Part shown: one piece after another, positions 46,764-54,948 of the stretch
Layout of the letters: each line of letters opens with the position of its first letter
Numbering within the stretch: the first letter of the stretch is position 1
Source of the DNA: Cyanobacteriota bacterium
Lineage (GTDB): Bacteria > Cyanobacteriota > Vampirovibrionia > Vampirovibrionales > Vampirovibrionaceae
DNA: 64,000 nt
Assembly (NCBI GenBank): GCA_019751815.1
Contig: JAIEMW010000004.1
Coordinates: 539,933 to 603,932, forward strand
Direction of reading: 5' to 3'
Made by a program: the position numbers and the translations under genes
The notes under the pieces: model-generated
Seen by the model: only the letters and a program-made list of their open reading frames with translations
Told to the model about the DNA's origin: nothing
Database searches by the model: none

Positions 46764-47601
46764 ATCTATGGCTAAAAGACTCAGTGCTGTCTGGGTTTTT
46801 AGCCTGTTGACGCTGTCTTCACTGGCCCTGTCCGCAGCGTGTTTTGCTGAGCGGGTAATGAGTGAAGTCTTTGCGGCCCACCCGTTCTCTCATCATGTTT
46901 GGCACGAGGTACTTTCCACGTATGTAGATGACGGGGGTAGAGTCAGCTGGGTCTCTCTACGGGGCCATCCCCGTCGACTGATGGTGTACCTCAAGCAAAT
47001 TGCTTTAGTTTCCCCCATCAATCACCCAGAAGACTTCCCCTCGCGAGATCATCAGCTGGCATACTGGTTAAATATTCATAATGCGATTGCATTAAAGCAA
47101 ATTTTGGATGCCTATCCCGTTGAGCGTATCGAAGAAATACCAGCCTATTGGACGTTGAAGCGCTATGTGGTGGGGGGCGAGAAGATGAGCTTAGAAGATA
47201 TCCAGGCCCAGGTGCTTTCCTTCCAGAAAACACGGCCCTGGGCGATCCTGGCACTCAGTGATTTTTCCACGGGCTCCCCACCAGTATGGCACCATGCCTA
47301 TGATGGTGCCCGTTTAAGACGGGATCTCCCACACAAATTGGAAAATGCAGTTTTAATCAACGAAAATCCCAAGCAGTGCGGAGTTATTCAGCTTCCCTTG
47401 CTGGCGATTTATAAACATCATGGAGATTTGGGGGATTCGATATTATCTCCACCATCGTGGCAGCAATATCTCTCTGTGGTTTTGGCCGGACTGCCAGGGG
47501 AACTGCAAGCAAAACTGAAAAAGCCATGTCCTGGGAATCGCCGAAAAGTTCAACTGGTTCCGTTGCAACGGATGTTGCGAGAGCCTCTCGTTCAAGAGTA
47601 A
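46753..47601 (+). CDS. Secreted DUF547 protein
   Basis: About 282 residues from the ATG at 46753, with AGGAGG six bases upstream. A signal peptide (MAKRLSAVWVFSLLTLSSLALSAACFA, read from the second Met) precedes the DUF547 pattern: STYVDDGGRVSW, LAYWLNIHNAIALKQIL, GGEKMSLEDIQ and a SPPVWHHAYDGARL segment. The two Cys usually found in this family (the ALNC and SCPP motifs) are replaced by LSDF and SPP here. Function of the family is unknown. It starts within the trmL 3' end. Confidence 0.82.
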   Translation: MRAKSMAKRLSAVWVFSLLTLSSLALSAACFAERVMSEVFAAHPFSHHVWHEVLSTYVDDGGRVSWVSLRGHPRRLMVYLKQIALVSPINHPEDFPSRDHQLAYWLNIHNAIALKQILDAYPVERIEEIPAYWTLKRYVVGGEKMSLEDIQAQVLSFQKTRPWAILALSDFSTGSPPVWHHAYDGARLRRDLPHKLENAVLINENPKQCGVIQLPLLAIYKHHGDLGDSILSPPSWQQYLSVVLAGLPGELQAKLKKPCPGNRRKVQLVPLQRMLREPLVQE

Positions 47602-47636
47602 TATTGTGTATACAGGGATCCCTCAGTCAATTTTCC

Positions 47637-47665
47637 TTGAAAGCGTGGGACTTTCTTTCTATAAT
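47637..47665 (+). promoter_or_regulatory. Strong promoter for the CRP/FNR-family gene
   Basis: TTGAAA (47637-47642), exactly 17 bp, consensus TATAAT (47660-47665). It is surrounded by an inverted repeat centred near the predicted start of transcription (see the next entry). Confidence 0.7.
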
Positions 47666-47703
47666 AAGCTGTTGTGGCGACAGAGGGTCCACAGAAAGTC
47701 CCA
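47646..47703. promoter_or_regulatory. 11-bp inverted repeat flanking the CRP-gene promoter
   Basis: TGGGACTTTCT (47646-47656, inside the spacer of the promoter) and AGAAAGTCCCA (47693-47703) are perfect inverses 36 bp apart. The dyad centre at ~47674 nearly coincides with the predicted start site ~47672. Since only the right arm would be transcribed, it looks like a DNA-level operator pair, not an RNA hairpin. Confidence 0.6.
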
Positions 47704-47736
47704 ACTTGAGGTAGTAAACAGAAGGTCGGTTTTACG

Positions 47737-48537
47737 GTGACACTGCTCAACAGTCCATCCTTTCGTCCCGCTCCCGGTCGACCTGGTTCTGATAGACCTC
47801 TTTCCCAGGAAGAACGACAGGCCTGGCTGGAAAAATTTCATAAAATTAAGCTGTTTAAGCAACTGCCAGAGAAACAGCTGGAAAGTATTATCCCGTACTT
47901 TGCAGAATCTCGCTTTGACAAAGAAACCGTGGTGTTCTTTGAGCGCGATTTGCCCAGTGAGACGGGTTCTAAGATTTATTTTGTCCTCAGCGGCTGTGTC
48001 AAGCTGGTTAAATACTCTTCAGATGGGGAAAGTACCATTGTTCGTTTGGCTTCTGTGGGTGAGTTCTTTGGCGTCACTGGCGCCTTAACCGATAAACCCT
48101 ATCCATTTTCTGCTGAAGTCCTCACCAATACCCAGGTGCTGGTGATTGACCGGGCTCACTTCATTCAGGTGGTTGAAATGCTACCCCAGTTGGCCCTGGA
48201 AATGATTGTCGAATTGGGTGAAGTGCTGTGGTTTAACTACGAAACCCACAACCAGGTGGTGAAAAAGACAGATGCCCGGGTCTCCAAAATTTTGCTATAT
48301 CACTTAAAGCGAGACGGCGCCGAAGAAACCCCCGAAGGCCTCCTTCTCAAAATCAATCTCCCCCATGAGTATATTGCCAGCATGACCGGGATCGCCTACG
48401 AGGAATCGGTCAGAATCGTCAGCCGACTCAAGAAAAACTACGGCTGCATCAACTATTTGCGGGGCGGCAAAATCGTGATCACTCAGCTAGAGAAGTTACG
48501 AGAAGTGGCACAAGCCGATGAGGCTTGGGGCTTCTAA
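47737..48537 (+). CDS. CRP/FNR family transcription regulator
   Basis: 266 residues with a GTG start. An N-terminal extension of ~35 residues precedes a cyclic-nucleotide-binding-type jelly roll (FKQLPEKQLESIIPYF...GSKIYFVLSGCVKL...LASVGEFFGVTGALTD). A C-terminal winged helix follows with LPHEYIASMTGIAYEESVRIVSRLKK. No Cys cluster is present, so it is not an FNR-type iron-sulfur sensor. The ligand is unknown. The promoter has a striking dyad, suggesting autoregulation. Confidence 0.92.
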   Translation: MTLLNSPSFRPAPGRPGSDRPLSQEERQAWLEKFHKIKLFKQLPEKQLESIIPYFAESRFDKETVVFFERDLPSETGSKIYFVLSGCVKLVKYSSDGESTIVRLASVGEFFGVTGALTDKPYPFSAEVLTNTQVLVIDRAHFIQVVEMLPQLALEMIVELGEVLWFNYETHNQVVKKTDARVSKILLYHLKRDGAEETPEGLLLKINLPHEYIASMTGIAYEESVRIVSRLKKNYGCINYLRGGKIVITQLEKLREVAQADEAWGF

Positions 48538-48546
48538 TTCACGTCC

Positions 48547-50448
48547 TTAAAGTGACTCGTAATAATGGACAAACTGGTGATAGAGTCCGGCTTTGTCTTG
48601 GATCAATGCTGCATGATTCCCGTCTTGTACTATCCTGCCTTGATGGAGTACCAGAATGCGGTCCACGTGGGTTAACGTGCTCAGTCGATGGGCAATAATC
48701 AAGGTGGTTCTGTCCCGCATTACTTGCAGTAAGGCTTGTTGAACCAAGCGTTCGGTTTCAGGATCAACAGCAGAGGTCGCTTCATCCAGCAGTAAAATTT
48801 CGGGATTATGATAGAGTGCGCGGGCAAACAAGAGTAATTGCCGCTCCCCACTGGAGAGGTTTTTTCCTCGCTCGCTGAGGATATAAGAGGGTGTAATATC
48901 GCGCCGTTTCAGGAAAGCCGAGGTCATGGAGGCTTCCAGTGCTTTTTGAAACTGTTCTGGATTAAAGATCTCTGGGGGTGATTCCCCTGCAAGTGAGGCA
49001 GGGATGGCCGGAGAGAGGGTAATATTGTCCAGAATTGAGCGGGAAAATAGAAAATCATCCTGCTGGATCATGGCCATATGTCGTCTGAGTTCGTCAAGCG
49101 GCAGTTGCGTAATAGGCACCCCCTTCAGGAAAATAGCACCGTCTTGTGGCTGATAAAAACCCATGAGTACTTTAAAAAGCGTACTTTTACCCGCGCCTGT
49201 GGGTCCAATCAGGGCAACAGTCTGTTTTTCGGGGATATCGAGTTGGATGTTATTTAAAATCAACGGGGTTTGTGGGTTTGTGTTGTCAGCCTGTTGCCGG
49301 GCTGGGTAGTGAAAAGAGACGTGCTCAAAGCGAATTAAGGGGGAACGCTTAGCATCAGGAGCGCCCCCCGTAGGGTTTGATAACACGTCGCTTGATAAAT
49401 CAGGTGTTTGGCCATAGGATGGCTCTGAATCCAGCAGTGCCCATATTTTTTCGATAGAAGCCAGCCCAGACTGAATCACGGTGTATTTCTGGCTGAGATC
49501 GTCCATCGGCTCAAAGGCCATCTGAACCAACTGAAAAAAGCCAACGAGGAGTCCCAGTGTGAGCGTTCCTTGATGCAAGGCCTCTCCCCCAAACCACAGA
49601 ACAGCAATGATGGCCAGATACATCAAGAGCTCAACTGTTGCGGTGATCGTTGAATCAAAAAAGACGGAGGCCTGATTGGCCGTTAGATTTTTTCGGTTAA
49701 GGCGCTCAAAATCTTCGGCATGAAAGGTTTCACGCTGGTATATTTTCACCACATCAATGCCGGCAAAGTTTTCTTGTAAAAATCCGCTCATTTGGCCAAC
49801 ACGGACACGTATCTGGTTGTAGGCGTGACGGGAACCCTGCCTGAGAAGCTCCAGGCTGCCCAGCAATAGAATAAAACAGCCGTAAACCAGTAGAGCCAGT
49901 CCAGGAGACATCACCCAGAGTGCAATCATGACCCCCACAATCACGATGATATCCATCACAATGGAAATTCCACCGGAGGCAAACATCTCGCTCACATTTT
50001 CAACGTCCGAGGTGGTTCTGGCTACTAGTTTACCGAGTGGGACGGACTGGAAAAAGGATGCAGAGCGGTGCGTGAGCTCTTGATATAGGGTGTTTCTCAG
50101 GCGAAACACGATTCTTTGGCCCACCTGCTGAGAGCGAGACATCACCTGAAAGCGGGCACTATAATGCACCGCAAAGGCGATCAAAAACAACCCGCAGTAT
50201 TGCCACAAGCCGTTGATATCGCCGAGTCGAATCGGCCCGTCGAGGGCCTGTTTCACAATAAAGGGCATGGAAACCTGTGACAGGGTGGCCGGGACCAACA
50301 AGGCCAATGAGAGAAATAAATCCTTAGAATCTGGTTTTAGGAAGGGCCAGAGCTTTTTCAAGAGATGAATATCCTGCAGATGATTGGCTGTACCTTGCTC
50401 AGCTTCTTGATTTAAGGTTTTCTCATCTGGAAGTAAGGACTGACTCAT
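48547..50448 (-). CDS. ABC exporter half-transporter, subunit with consensus Walker B
   Basis: 633 residues: an exporter membrane domain (six helices, ~35-330) then a nucleotide-binding domain. Walker A is GPTGAGKST, Walker B EILLLDEATSAVDP, the switch His is in IAHRLSTL. The signature is degenerate (LSSGERQL instead of LSGGQ). It starts inside the stop of the upstream half-transporter (ATGA), so the pair should form a heterodimer. The substrate is unknown; drugs, lipids or peptides are typical. Confidence 0.93.
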   Translation of the reverse strand: MSQSLLPDEKTLNQEAEQGTANHLQDIHLLKKLWPFLKPDSKDLFLSLALLVPATLSQVSMPFIVKQALDGPIRLGDINGLWQYCGLFLIAFAVHYSARFQVMSRSQQVGQRIVFRLRNTLYQELTHRSASFFQSVPLGKLVARTTSDVENVSEMFASGGISIVMDIIVIVGVMIALWVMSPGLALLVYGCFILLLGSLELLRQGSRHAYNQIRVRVGQMSGFLQENFAGIDVVKIYQRETFHAEDFERLNRKNLTANQASVFFDSTITATVELLMYLAIIAVLWFGGEALHQGTLTLGLLVGFFQLVQMAFEPMDDLSQKYTVIQSGLASIEKIWALLDSEPSYGQTPDLSSDVLSNPTGGAPDAKRSPLIRFEHVSFHYPARQQADNTNPQTPLILNNIQLDIPEKQTVALIGPTGAGKSTLFKVLMGFYQPQDGAIFLKGVPITQLPLDELRRHMAMIQQDDFLFSRSILDNITLSPAIPASLAGESPPEIFNPEQFQKALEASMTSAFLKRRDITPSYILSERGKNLSSGERQLLLFARALYHNPEILLLDEATSAVDPETERLVQQALLQVMRDRTTLIIAHRLSTLTHVDRILVLHQGRIVQDGNHAALIQDKAGLYHQFVHYYESL

Positions 50449-52220
50449 GAACTTAACAGGCTTTCTCGCATTTGTAAGGATTGATATAAAGGGCTTTGAG
50501 ACAATAGTTGTGTGTGAGTCCCCATGTTGTCCACGTGGCCTTGATGATTGAGTACTAAAATTGTTGTGGCCAGAGGGGTTATGGACAGACGGTGGGTGGC
50601 GATTACTGTAATACAGGATTTGAAATGATTGAGGTGCTGAAAATTCCTTAAAATCACCGCTTCAGTCTCACTATCGATGTGAGAAAAAGGATCGTCTAGA
50701 AGCAGCATGGTGGTCGGTTTTAGGAGTGTTCGCGCCAGAGCCAGTCTTTGCCTCTGTCCTCCCGAGAGGCCCATGCCTCTTTCCCCAACCAGCGTTTGAT
50801 ACCCTTCTGGCATGGCCGCAATTTCTTCTGCAATCGCACACTGGGAGACTGCAGTTTTGATGTCACTGGACTCGAGCGTGTTTTGGGGACTCGGTCGACT
50901 CAGCCCCAGAGCCAAATTTTTCTCGATGGTGGTTGAAAATAGAAAATTCTGCTGGGTGAGCAAGCTAGATTCTCCACGCAGGGTCTGGAGATCCAGTGTT
51001 GCGATATCACAACGCGAGGCGTCTTCGTATTCAAAGAAGGCACTGAGCCCTGAAGGAATTTCAGTGAGACCGCTCAAGGCGTGGAGCAATGTGGTTTTTC
51101 CTGAACCCACTGGTCCAACAATCACCAGTAACTCCCCGCGCTGAATTTGCAAGTGTTTGTGTTGCTCCGGCCAATCCAAGATTAGACTCTGGATTTTTTC
51201 TGGGGGCGCTTTCTCTCGGAGGGGAGTCTTCTTTGTTTGCTCTTCGGGCGGTGCTTCTAGTAGTTCGTAGAGCCTTTCTGACGCGGCGGCCCCTTGGAAA
51301 AACGTGGACAATGCCCATCCAAAGGCGGCCGTTGGCCAGGCAAGTCTTTCCAGATAAAAGGCAAAGGCGACAAAGGCCCCAATCGGGATCTGTTTGAGAA
51401 TGACCTCTTGTCCGCCCTCACACAGGACGACGAGCACGCTAAGGCTGGTGATCATCGCCATGACGAGAAAAAGCCAAACCCGGTCTCGAATCAGCTCTTG
51501 ATTGGCTTCTAAGTAGGCCTGACTATGGCTTTGCATCACAGCGGCCTCTGTTTTTTCCCTGCTATAGGCCTGGATGACGTGGATACCGGCGTAGCTTTCT
51601 TGCGCGTGCTGACTGATTTCGCTGAGGATCTCTTGCACGTGTTGATAGATGCGTTTTATCTTGCGGGTTAAGTGCGTCATCAGTCCAATGGTGATCGGAT
51701 ACAGCATCATGGAGACCACGGTGAGTTTTGGGCTGATTGCCCACATCATCGGCAGGCTGGTTGCATAGGCAAAAAGCGTGTTAAACCCCAGCATCACCCC
51801 ACCACTGCTGGCGTAGCGGATTGCTTGAACATCGTTGGTGACCCGTGAGAGTAGCTCTCCGGAAGGATGTTTGGCGAAAAACGCCATCGGCTGGCGTAAA
51901 ATATGCCGAAATAACCGGTTCAGCGTGTCATGCTCAATTTGCCTACCAACGCCGATTAAGCACTGTCTAGACGCGATCCGAACCACAAACATGCTGACCA
52001 AGGTGATTAAAAAAGTGGTGAGTATCTGGTGTAAATCCTGCAGGGTGGCGTGGTGAGAGAGCCCGTCAATGGCTTGTTGAATATAGTGTGGGAGCATGAC
52101 GCCCAGCGCATTGGTGCCGAGCAGGGCCAAAATCCCAAGAAGATACCACCCGGTGTAGCCACGGGCAATCTCTAAGGCGAGTTTGAGCGGTTTGGAGAGG
52201 GGGTGTTTTTCAGGATGCAT
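50445..52220 (-). CDS. ABC exporter half-transporter, subunit with degenerate Walker B
   Basis: About 591 residues from the ATG at 52220 (the frame is open upstream to a TTG-type start at 52352). Six-helix exporter domain, then a nucleotide-binding domain with Walker A GPVGSGKTT and consensus signature LSGGQRQRLALAR. Its Walker B is LLLDDPFSHID, with Asp where the catalytic Glu should be. Together with the degenerate signature of its partner this gives one intact and one degenerate ATP site, as in TM287/288- and BmrCD-like exporters. Confidence 0.92.
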   Translation of the reverse strand: MHPEKHPLSKPLKLALEIARGYTGWYLLGILALLGTNALGVMLPHYIQQAIDGLSHHATLQDLHQILTTFLITLVSMFVVRIASRQCLIGVGRQIEHDTLNRLFRHILRQPMAFFAKHPSGELLSRVTNDVQAIRYASSGGVMLGFNTLFAYATSLPMMWAISPKLTVVSMMLYPITIGLMTHLTRKIKRIYQHVQEILSEISQHAQESYAGIHVIQAYSREKTEAAVMQSHSQAYLEANQELIRDRVWLFLVMAMITSLSVLVVLCEGGQEVILKQIPIGAFVAFAFYLERLAWPTAAFGWALSTFFQGAAASERLYELLEAPPEEQTKKTPLREKAPPEKIQSLILDWPEQHKHLQIQRGELLVIVGPVGSGKTTLLHALSGLTEIPSGLSAFFEYEDASRCDIATLDLQTLRGESSLLTQQNFLFSTTIEKNLALGLSRPSPQNTLESSDIKTAVSQCAIAEEIAAMPEGYQTLVGERGMGLSGGQRQRLALARTLLKPTTMLLLDDPFSHIDSETEAVILRNFQHLNHFKSCITVIATHRLSITPLATTILVLNHQGHVDNMGTHTQLLSQSPLYQSLQMRESLLSS

Positions 52221-52368
52221 TTTGATAGGTCTGTCCGTTTTCCTATAAGTCACTGTAAAGACAAGCCGCGCGAAATTCAAGCGGTGGGCCCTTTCTTCGG
52301 GGGGATTACACGTTTGACTTTCACTGGCGTTTGACCGATAGTAGTGCAACAAAATTTCCCTGTGGCCT

Positions 52369-52444
52369 GGGCGGTTGGCGCAGTTGGTAGCGCATCACAT
52401 TGACATTGTGGAGGTCACTGGTTCGAGTCCAGTACCGCCCACCA
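52369..52444 (+). tRNA. tRNA-Val (anticodon GAC), CCA encoded
   Basis: Cloverleaf: acceptor GGGCGGT / ACCGCCC, D arm GCGCAGTTGGTAGCGC, anticodon stem TCACA / TGTGG with loop TTGACAT (anticodon GAC), T arm ACTGG-TTCGAGT-CCAGT, discriminator A then CCA at 52442-52444. Unlike the tRNA-Arg in this window, the CCA end is in the gene. Confidence 0.96.
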
Positions 52445-52519
52445 CATGAATAAATCTCTCATTAATAAATCTTCTTTCACGAGAACCAGGGGCATCTACA
52501 ATACTGGTTTCGCCCGCTC

Positions 52520-52551
52520 GAGGTCACTGGTTCGAGTCCAGTACGGGCTAT
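52520..52551 (+). pseudogene. Partial tRNA copy: 3' half of a tRNA-Val-like gene
   Basis: The 25 bases at 52520-52544 repeat 52411-52435 of tRNA-Val exactly, covering the variable loop and T arm. The following acceptor side differs (GGGCTA instead of CGCCCA), and no matching 5' half precedes it. It could be an attachment-site remnant or a recombination scar between tRNA genes; it cannot fold into a full tRNA. Confidence 0.75.
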
Positions 52552-52599
52552 ACATCTATTGTGGCACTCTTATCTGTGGAATTTCTAATAAAAAAAAGT

Positions 52600-53208
52600 C
52601 TAAAAGCTGACTTTTTGCACTTTGCTTTTGTCATAGCCCAGTTCGGTGGCTTTTTCAAAGGCGGTTTTTAACAGAGACTCCGGTGCGGTTTTTTCTCGGC
52701 TTAAAATAGAAAAGGTGCTTTTATTGCCAATCAACGCCAGCTGATAGTGGGGATCCACCCACAAAATCCAGTAGTCAAACAGAAAAGGCCGTAAATACAG
52801 CGGGTTAAACCGCACCTTGAGTTTGCTATTGGTCTCATCCACGGGAAAGGCAATGCCCTTAATCGACGCGGTTTTTCCTTGGGGATTATTTTTATGACAG
52901 GTGTTCAACACAGAAACATTGCCCTTTGCGGTCAGTGCGTATTCCACTGTGGTGCCGTAGCACGTGCCCTTATCCCCAAATTGCACCTGTTTTCCTTTGT
53001 CAGACTCAAAGCGGCCGTGCTCTTCCTGGTTATAGAGCTGGTACCATTTTCCGGTGTATTGCGATAGGTCAATCTTTGCTGGAGCGGGTTCAGCAGCCCT
53101 TGCCCCAGCTGAGATGATGCCCACAGCTGAGATGAGGGCAATGCCAAACACAGCCCAGGCTAACCAGAAAAGCCCAATACGTGGCATCAAAAAGTTTTTG
53201 TGCTGCAT
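52600..53208 (-). CDS. Lipocalin (Blc-like), secreted
   Basis: About 202 residues from the ATG at 53208 (the frame is open further upstream to 53304). A membrane/signal segment (FWLAWAVFGIALISAVGIIS...ARAA) is followed by a lipocalin barrel: the GxW motif YTGKWYQLY (residues ~50-58), NTCHKNN, and YWILWVDPHYQLALIGN. Bacterial lipocalins bind lipids or lysophospholipids in the envelope. Unlike typical Blc there is no lipobox Cys, so it is probably periplasmic or cleaved by signal peptidase I. Confidence 0.9.
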   Translation of the reverse strand: MQHKNFLMPRIGLFWLAWAVFGIALISAVGIISAGARAAEPAPAKIDLSQYTGKWYQLYNQEEHGRFESDKGKQVQFGDKGTCYGTTVEYALTAKGNVSVLNTCHKNNPQGKTASIKGIAFPVDETNSKLKVRFNPLYLRPFLFDYWILWVDPHYQLALIGNKSTFSILSREKTAPESLLKTAFEKATELGYDKSKVQKVSF

Positions 53209-53387
53209 AGGAAAAGCCCGTCCTTCAGTCGATGTAACGAGTGATTGCTCATCGGGTTTGATTTTAAAGGAAAAGATTTTAAGGCAAAAGAATGCTGCCC
53301 TCAATTTTGAAGGGCAATTTGGGTGCTTCAGGGAGTTATATCAGGAGACGCTTTAATTTATTCAGTGATGCTATAAGGAAACGCTCA

Positions 53388-53813
53388 ATGTCAGTCAAAG
53401 CACCGACCTTTGCCGGGAAGTTTATCATTCCCCTGAAGAATCAACAAAAACAACCTGGCTCCTTCAATCCTGGCGCCCTCAATATAGACAGGTTCTTGGA
53501 AGAGGCAGAAGCCACATTCAGCAAGGATTTTGGTATCGGTCGTTTTGGCCCAGAGCCCCCAAAAGGACAGCCCGATCCCCGGCCCTATGCTGGTTTTGTC
53601 GACGATTGGAGTCTCGACTCGCGTCGTCAGCAAATTTTTGATTTCTTAATGGACCCAGCGCGACGGGCCAACTTTCGGTATATTCAGACGGGGACCAGTG
53701 GCTATTCCATATCCTACGTGGTTGAACCAGAAAATGGCGGCTCTAACGATCGGGTACGGAGGGGATCCAAGAACTTACCAAGTATAAGAGCAGCCCTGGA
53801 CCTCACCGCCTAA
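53388..53813 (+). CDS. Hypothetical protein
   Basis: 141 residues from the ATG at 53388 (AAGGA nine bases upstream; earlier in-frame starts exist). Not recognised. The N-terminus MSVKAPTFAGKFIIP resembles in style the short basic-hydrophobic Phe-Gly N-termini of the 25- and 26-kb genes. The remainder is polar, with FRYIQTGTSGYSISYVV and a Ser/Arg-rich end. It is transcribed away from the lipocalin gene. Confidence 0.65.
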   Translation: MSVKAPTFAGKFIIPLKNQQKQPGSFNPGALNIDRFLEEAEATFSKDFGIGRFGPEPPKGQPDPRPYAGFVDDWSLDSRRQQIFDFLMDPARRANFRYIQTGTSGYSISYVVEPENGGSNDRVRRGSKNLPSIRAALDLTA

Positions 53814-53901
53814 ATAAACTCCCCTCTCTTATATATACCCCTCTATTGACCCTGTGCTGTGTGCGTGACACACTAGCGCTCATTCAATCGCGTAGCGTAA
53901 C

Positions 53902-53926
53902 GTTTCGGGTTAAGTTTCGGGGTTAA
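53902..53926 (+). repeat. Tandem 12/13-bp repeat before the transsulfuration operon
   Basis: GTTTCGGGTTAA directly followed by GTTTCGGGGTTAA, ending 5 bp before the start codon region. The second copy supplies a GGGG ribosome-site-like stretch. Confidence 0.5.
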
Positions 53927-53931
53927 TAGTG

Positions 53932-54948
53932 ATGACGATGACACTTGTAGAGAACGGCATAAACTGGGAGTCTCGCCGGGGCATTAGCAATACTGTCTTG
54001 GATGCTATTGGGCAAACCCCCATGGTGAGAATCCACCGACTGTTTCCGGAGTTTGCCGGGCTTGAGGTGCTGGCGAAACTAGAATTTATGAATCCCAACG
54101 GGTCGATGAAAGACCGCATTGGGCTTCGGATGATTGAAAATGCCGAGAGAGAAGGCCGCATTAAACCAGGAGATACGCTGGTAGAACCCACCAGCGGAAA
54201 TACAGGCTTGGGACTGGCCATGGCGGCGGCAGTCAAAGGCTATAAGCTGATTATTACGATGCCAATGAAGATGAGCGAAGAAAAACGCCGCCTGATCCGT
54301 GCCTTTGGCGCTGAACTCATCTTAACCCCCACAGAACTGGCGCATGATCACCCGGATAACTATATCGAAGTGGCCAAAAGACTGGCCAAAGAGCGGCCGA
54401 ACACCCACCTGCTCAATCAATATGAGAATCCCGGCAATCCAGAAGCCCATTATCTTGGCACAGGGCCGGAAATCTGGGAGCAAACCGAGGGCCGTCTCGA
54501 TTATTTTGTCTGCGGGATGGGCACGGGCGGCACGATCAGTGGGGTGGCCAAGTATCTAAAAGAACAATCCCCCGCAGTGCGCATTATCGGCGCGGATCCC
54601 GACGGATCCATCTACAGCGGGGGCGAGCCCCATCTCTACCACGTTGAAGGCATCGGCTACGATTTTTTCCCCAAAGTGTTTGATGTGCCGATTGTGGATC
54701 AGATGTTTTGCATTGATGACAAAGCCTCCTTTACCGAAGGTCGGCGGCTGGCCCGAGAAGAGGGCATTTTGGCCGGTGGTTCCTGTGGTACAGTGGTGGC
54801 AGCCGCCCGCGCGTTTTTTACGGAGCAGCAAAAGCAACTGGGCAGCCTAAGCGGAAAGCGTGCCGTCCTGTTGATTCACGACACCGGCAGAAACTATCTA
54901 ACCAAAATGTTTAATGATGACTGGATGAAGGAGCAAGGTTTGTTATGA
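53932..54948 (+). CDS. Cystathionine beta-synthase-like / cysteine synthase family PLP enzyme
   Basis: About 338 residues from the ATG at 53932 (a GTG directly before and an ATG six bases after are alternatives). Fold type II PLP enzyme with the Schiff-base Lys in GSMKDRIGLRM, TSGNTGLGLAMAAA for the substrate carboxylate, and GMGTGGTISGVAKYLK for the phosphate. The order with a gamma-lyase-like gene directly after (4-bp overlap) favours a reverse-transsulfuration beta-synthase over a plain cysteine synthase. It lacks the haem and CBS regulatory domains. Confidence 0.88.
   Translation: MTMTLVENGINWESRRGISNTVLDAIGQTPMVRIHRLFPEFAGLEVLAKLEFMNPNGSMKDRIGLRMIENAEREGRIKPGDTLVEPTSGNTGLGLAMAAAVKGYKLIITMPMKMSEEKRRLIRAFGAELILTPTELAHDHPDNYIEVAKRLAKERPNTHLLNQYENPGNPEAHYLGTGPEIWEQTEGRLDYFVCGMGTGGTISGVAKYLKEQSPAVRIIGADPDGSIYSGGEPHLYHVEGIGYDFFPKVFDVPIVDQMFCIDDKASFTEGRRLAREEGILAGGSCGTVVAAARAFFTEQQKQLGSLSGKRAVLLIHDTGRNYLTKMFNDDWMKEQGLL

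Noticed and set aside
52501..52551. A second functional tRNA after tRNA-Val
   Set aside because: Only variable loop, T arm and an acceptor 3' side are present; no matching 5' acceptor, D arm or anticodon arm can be found.
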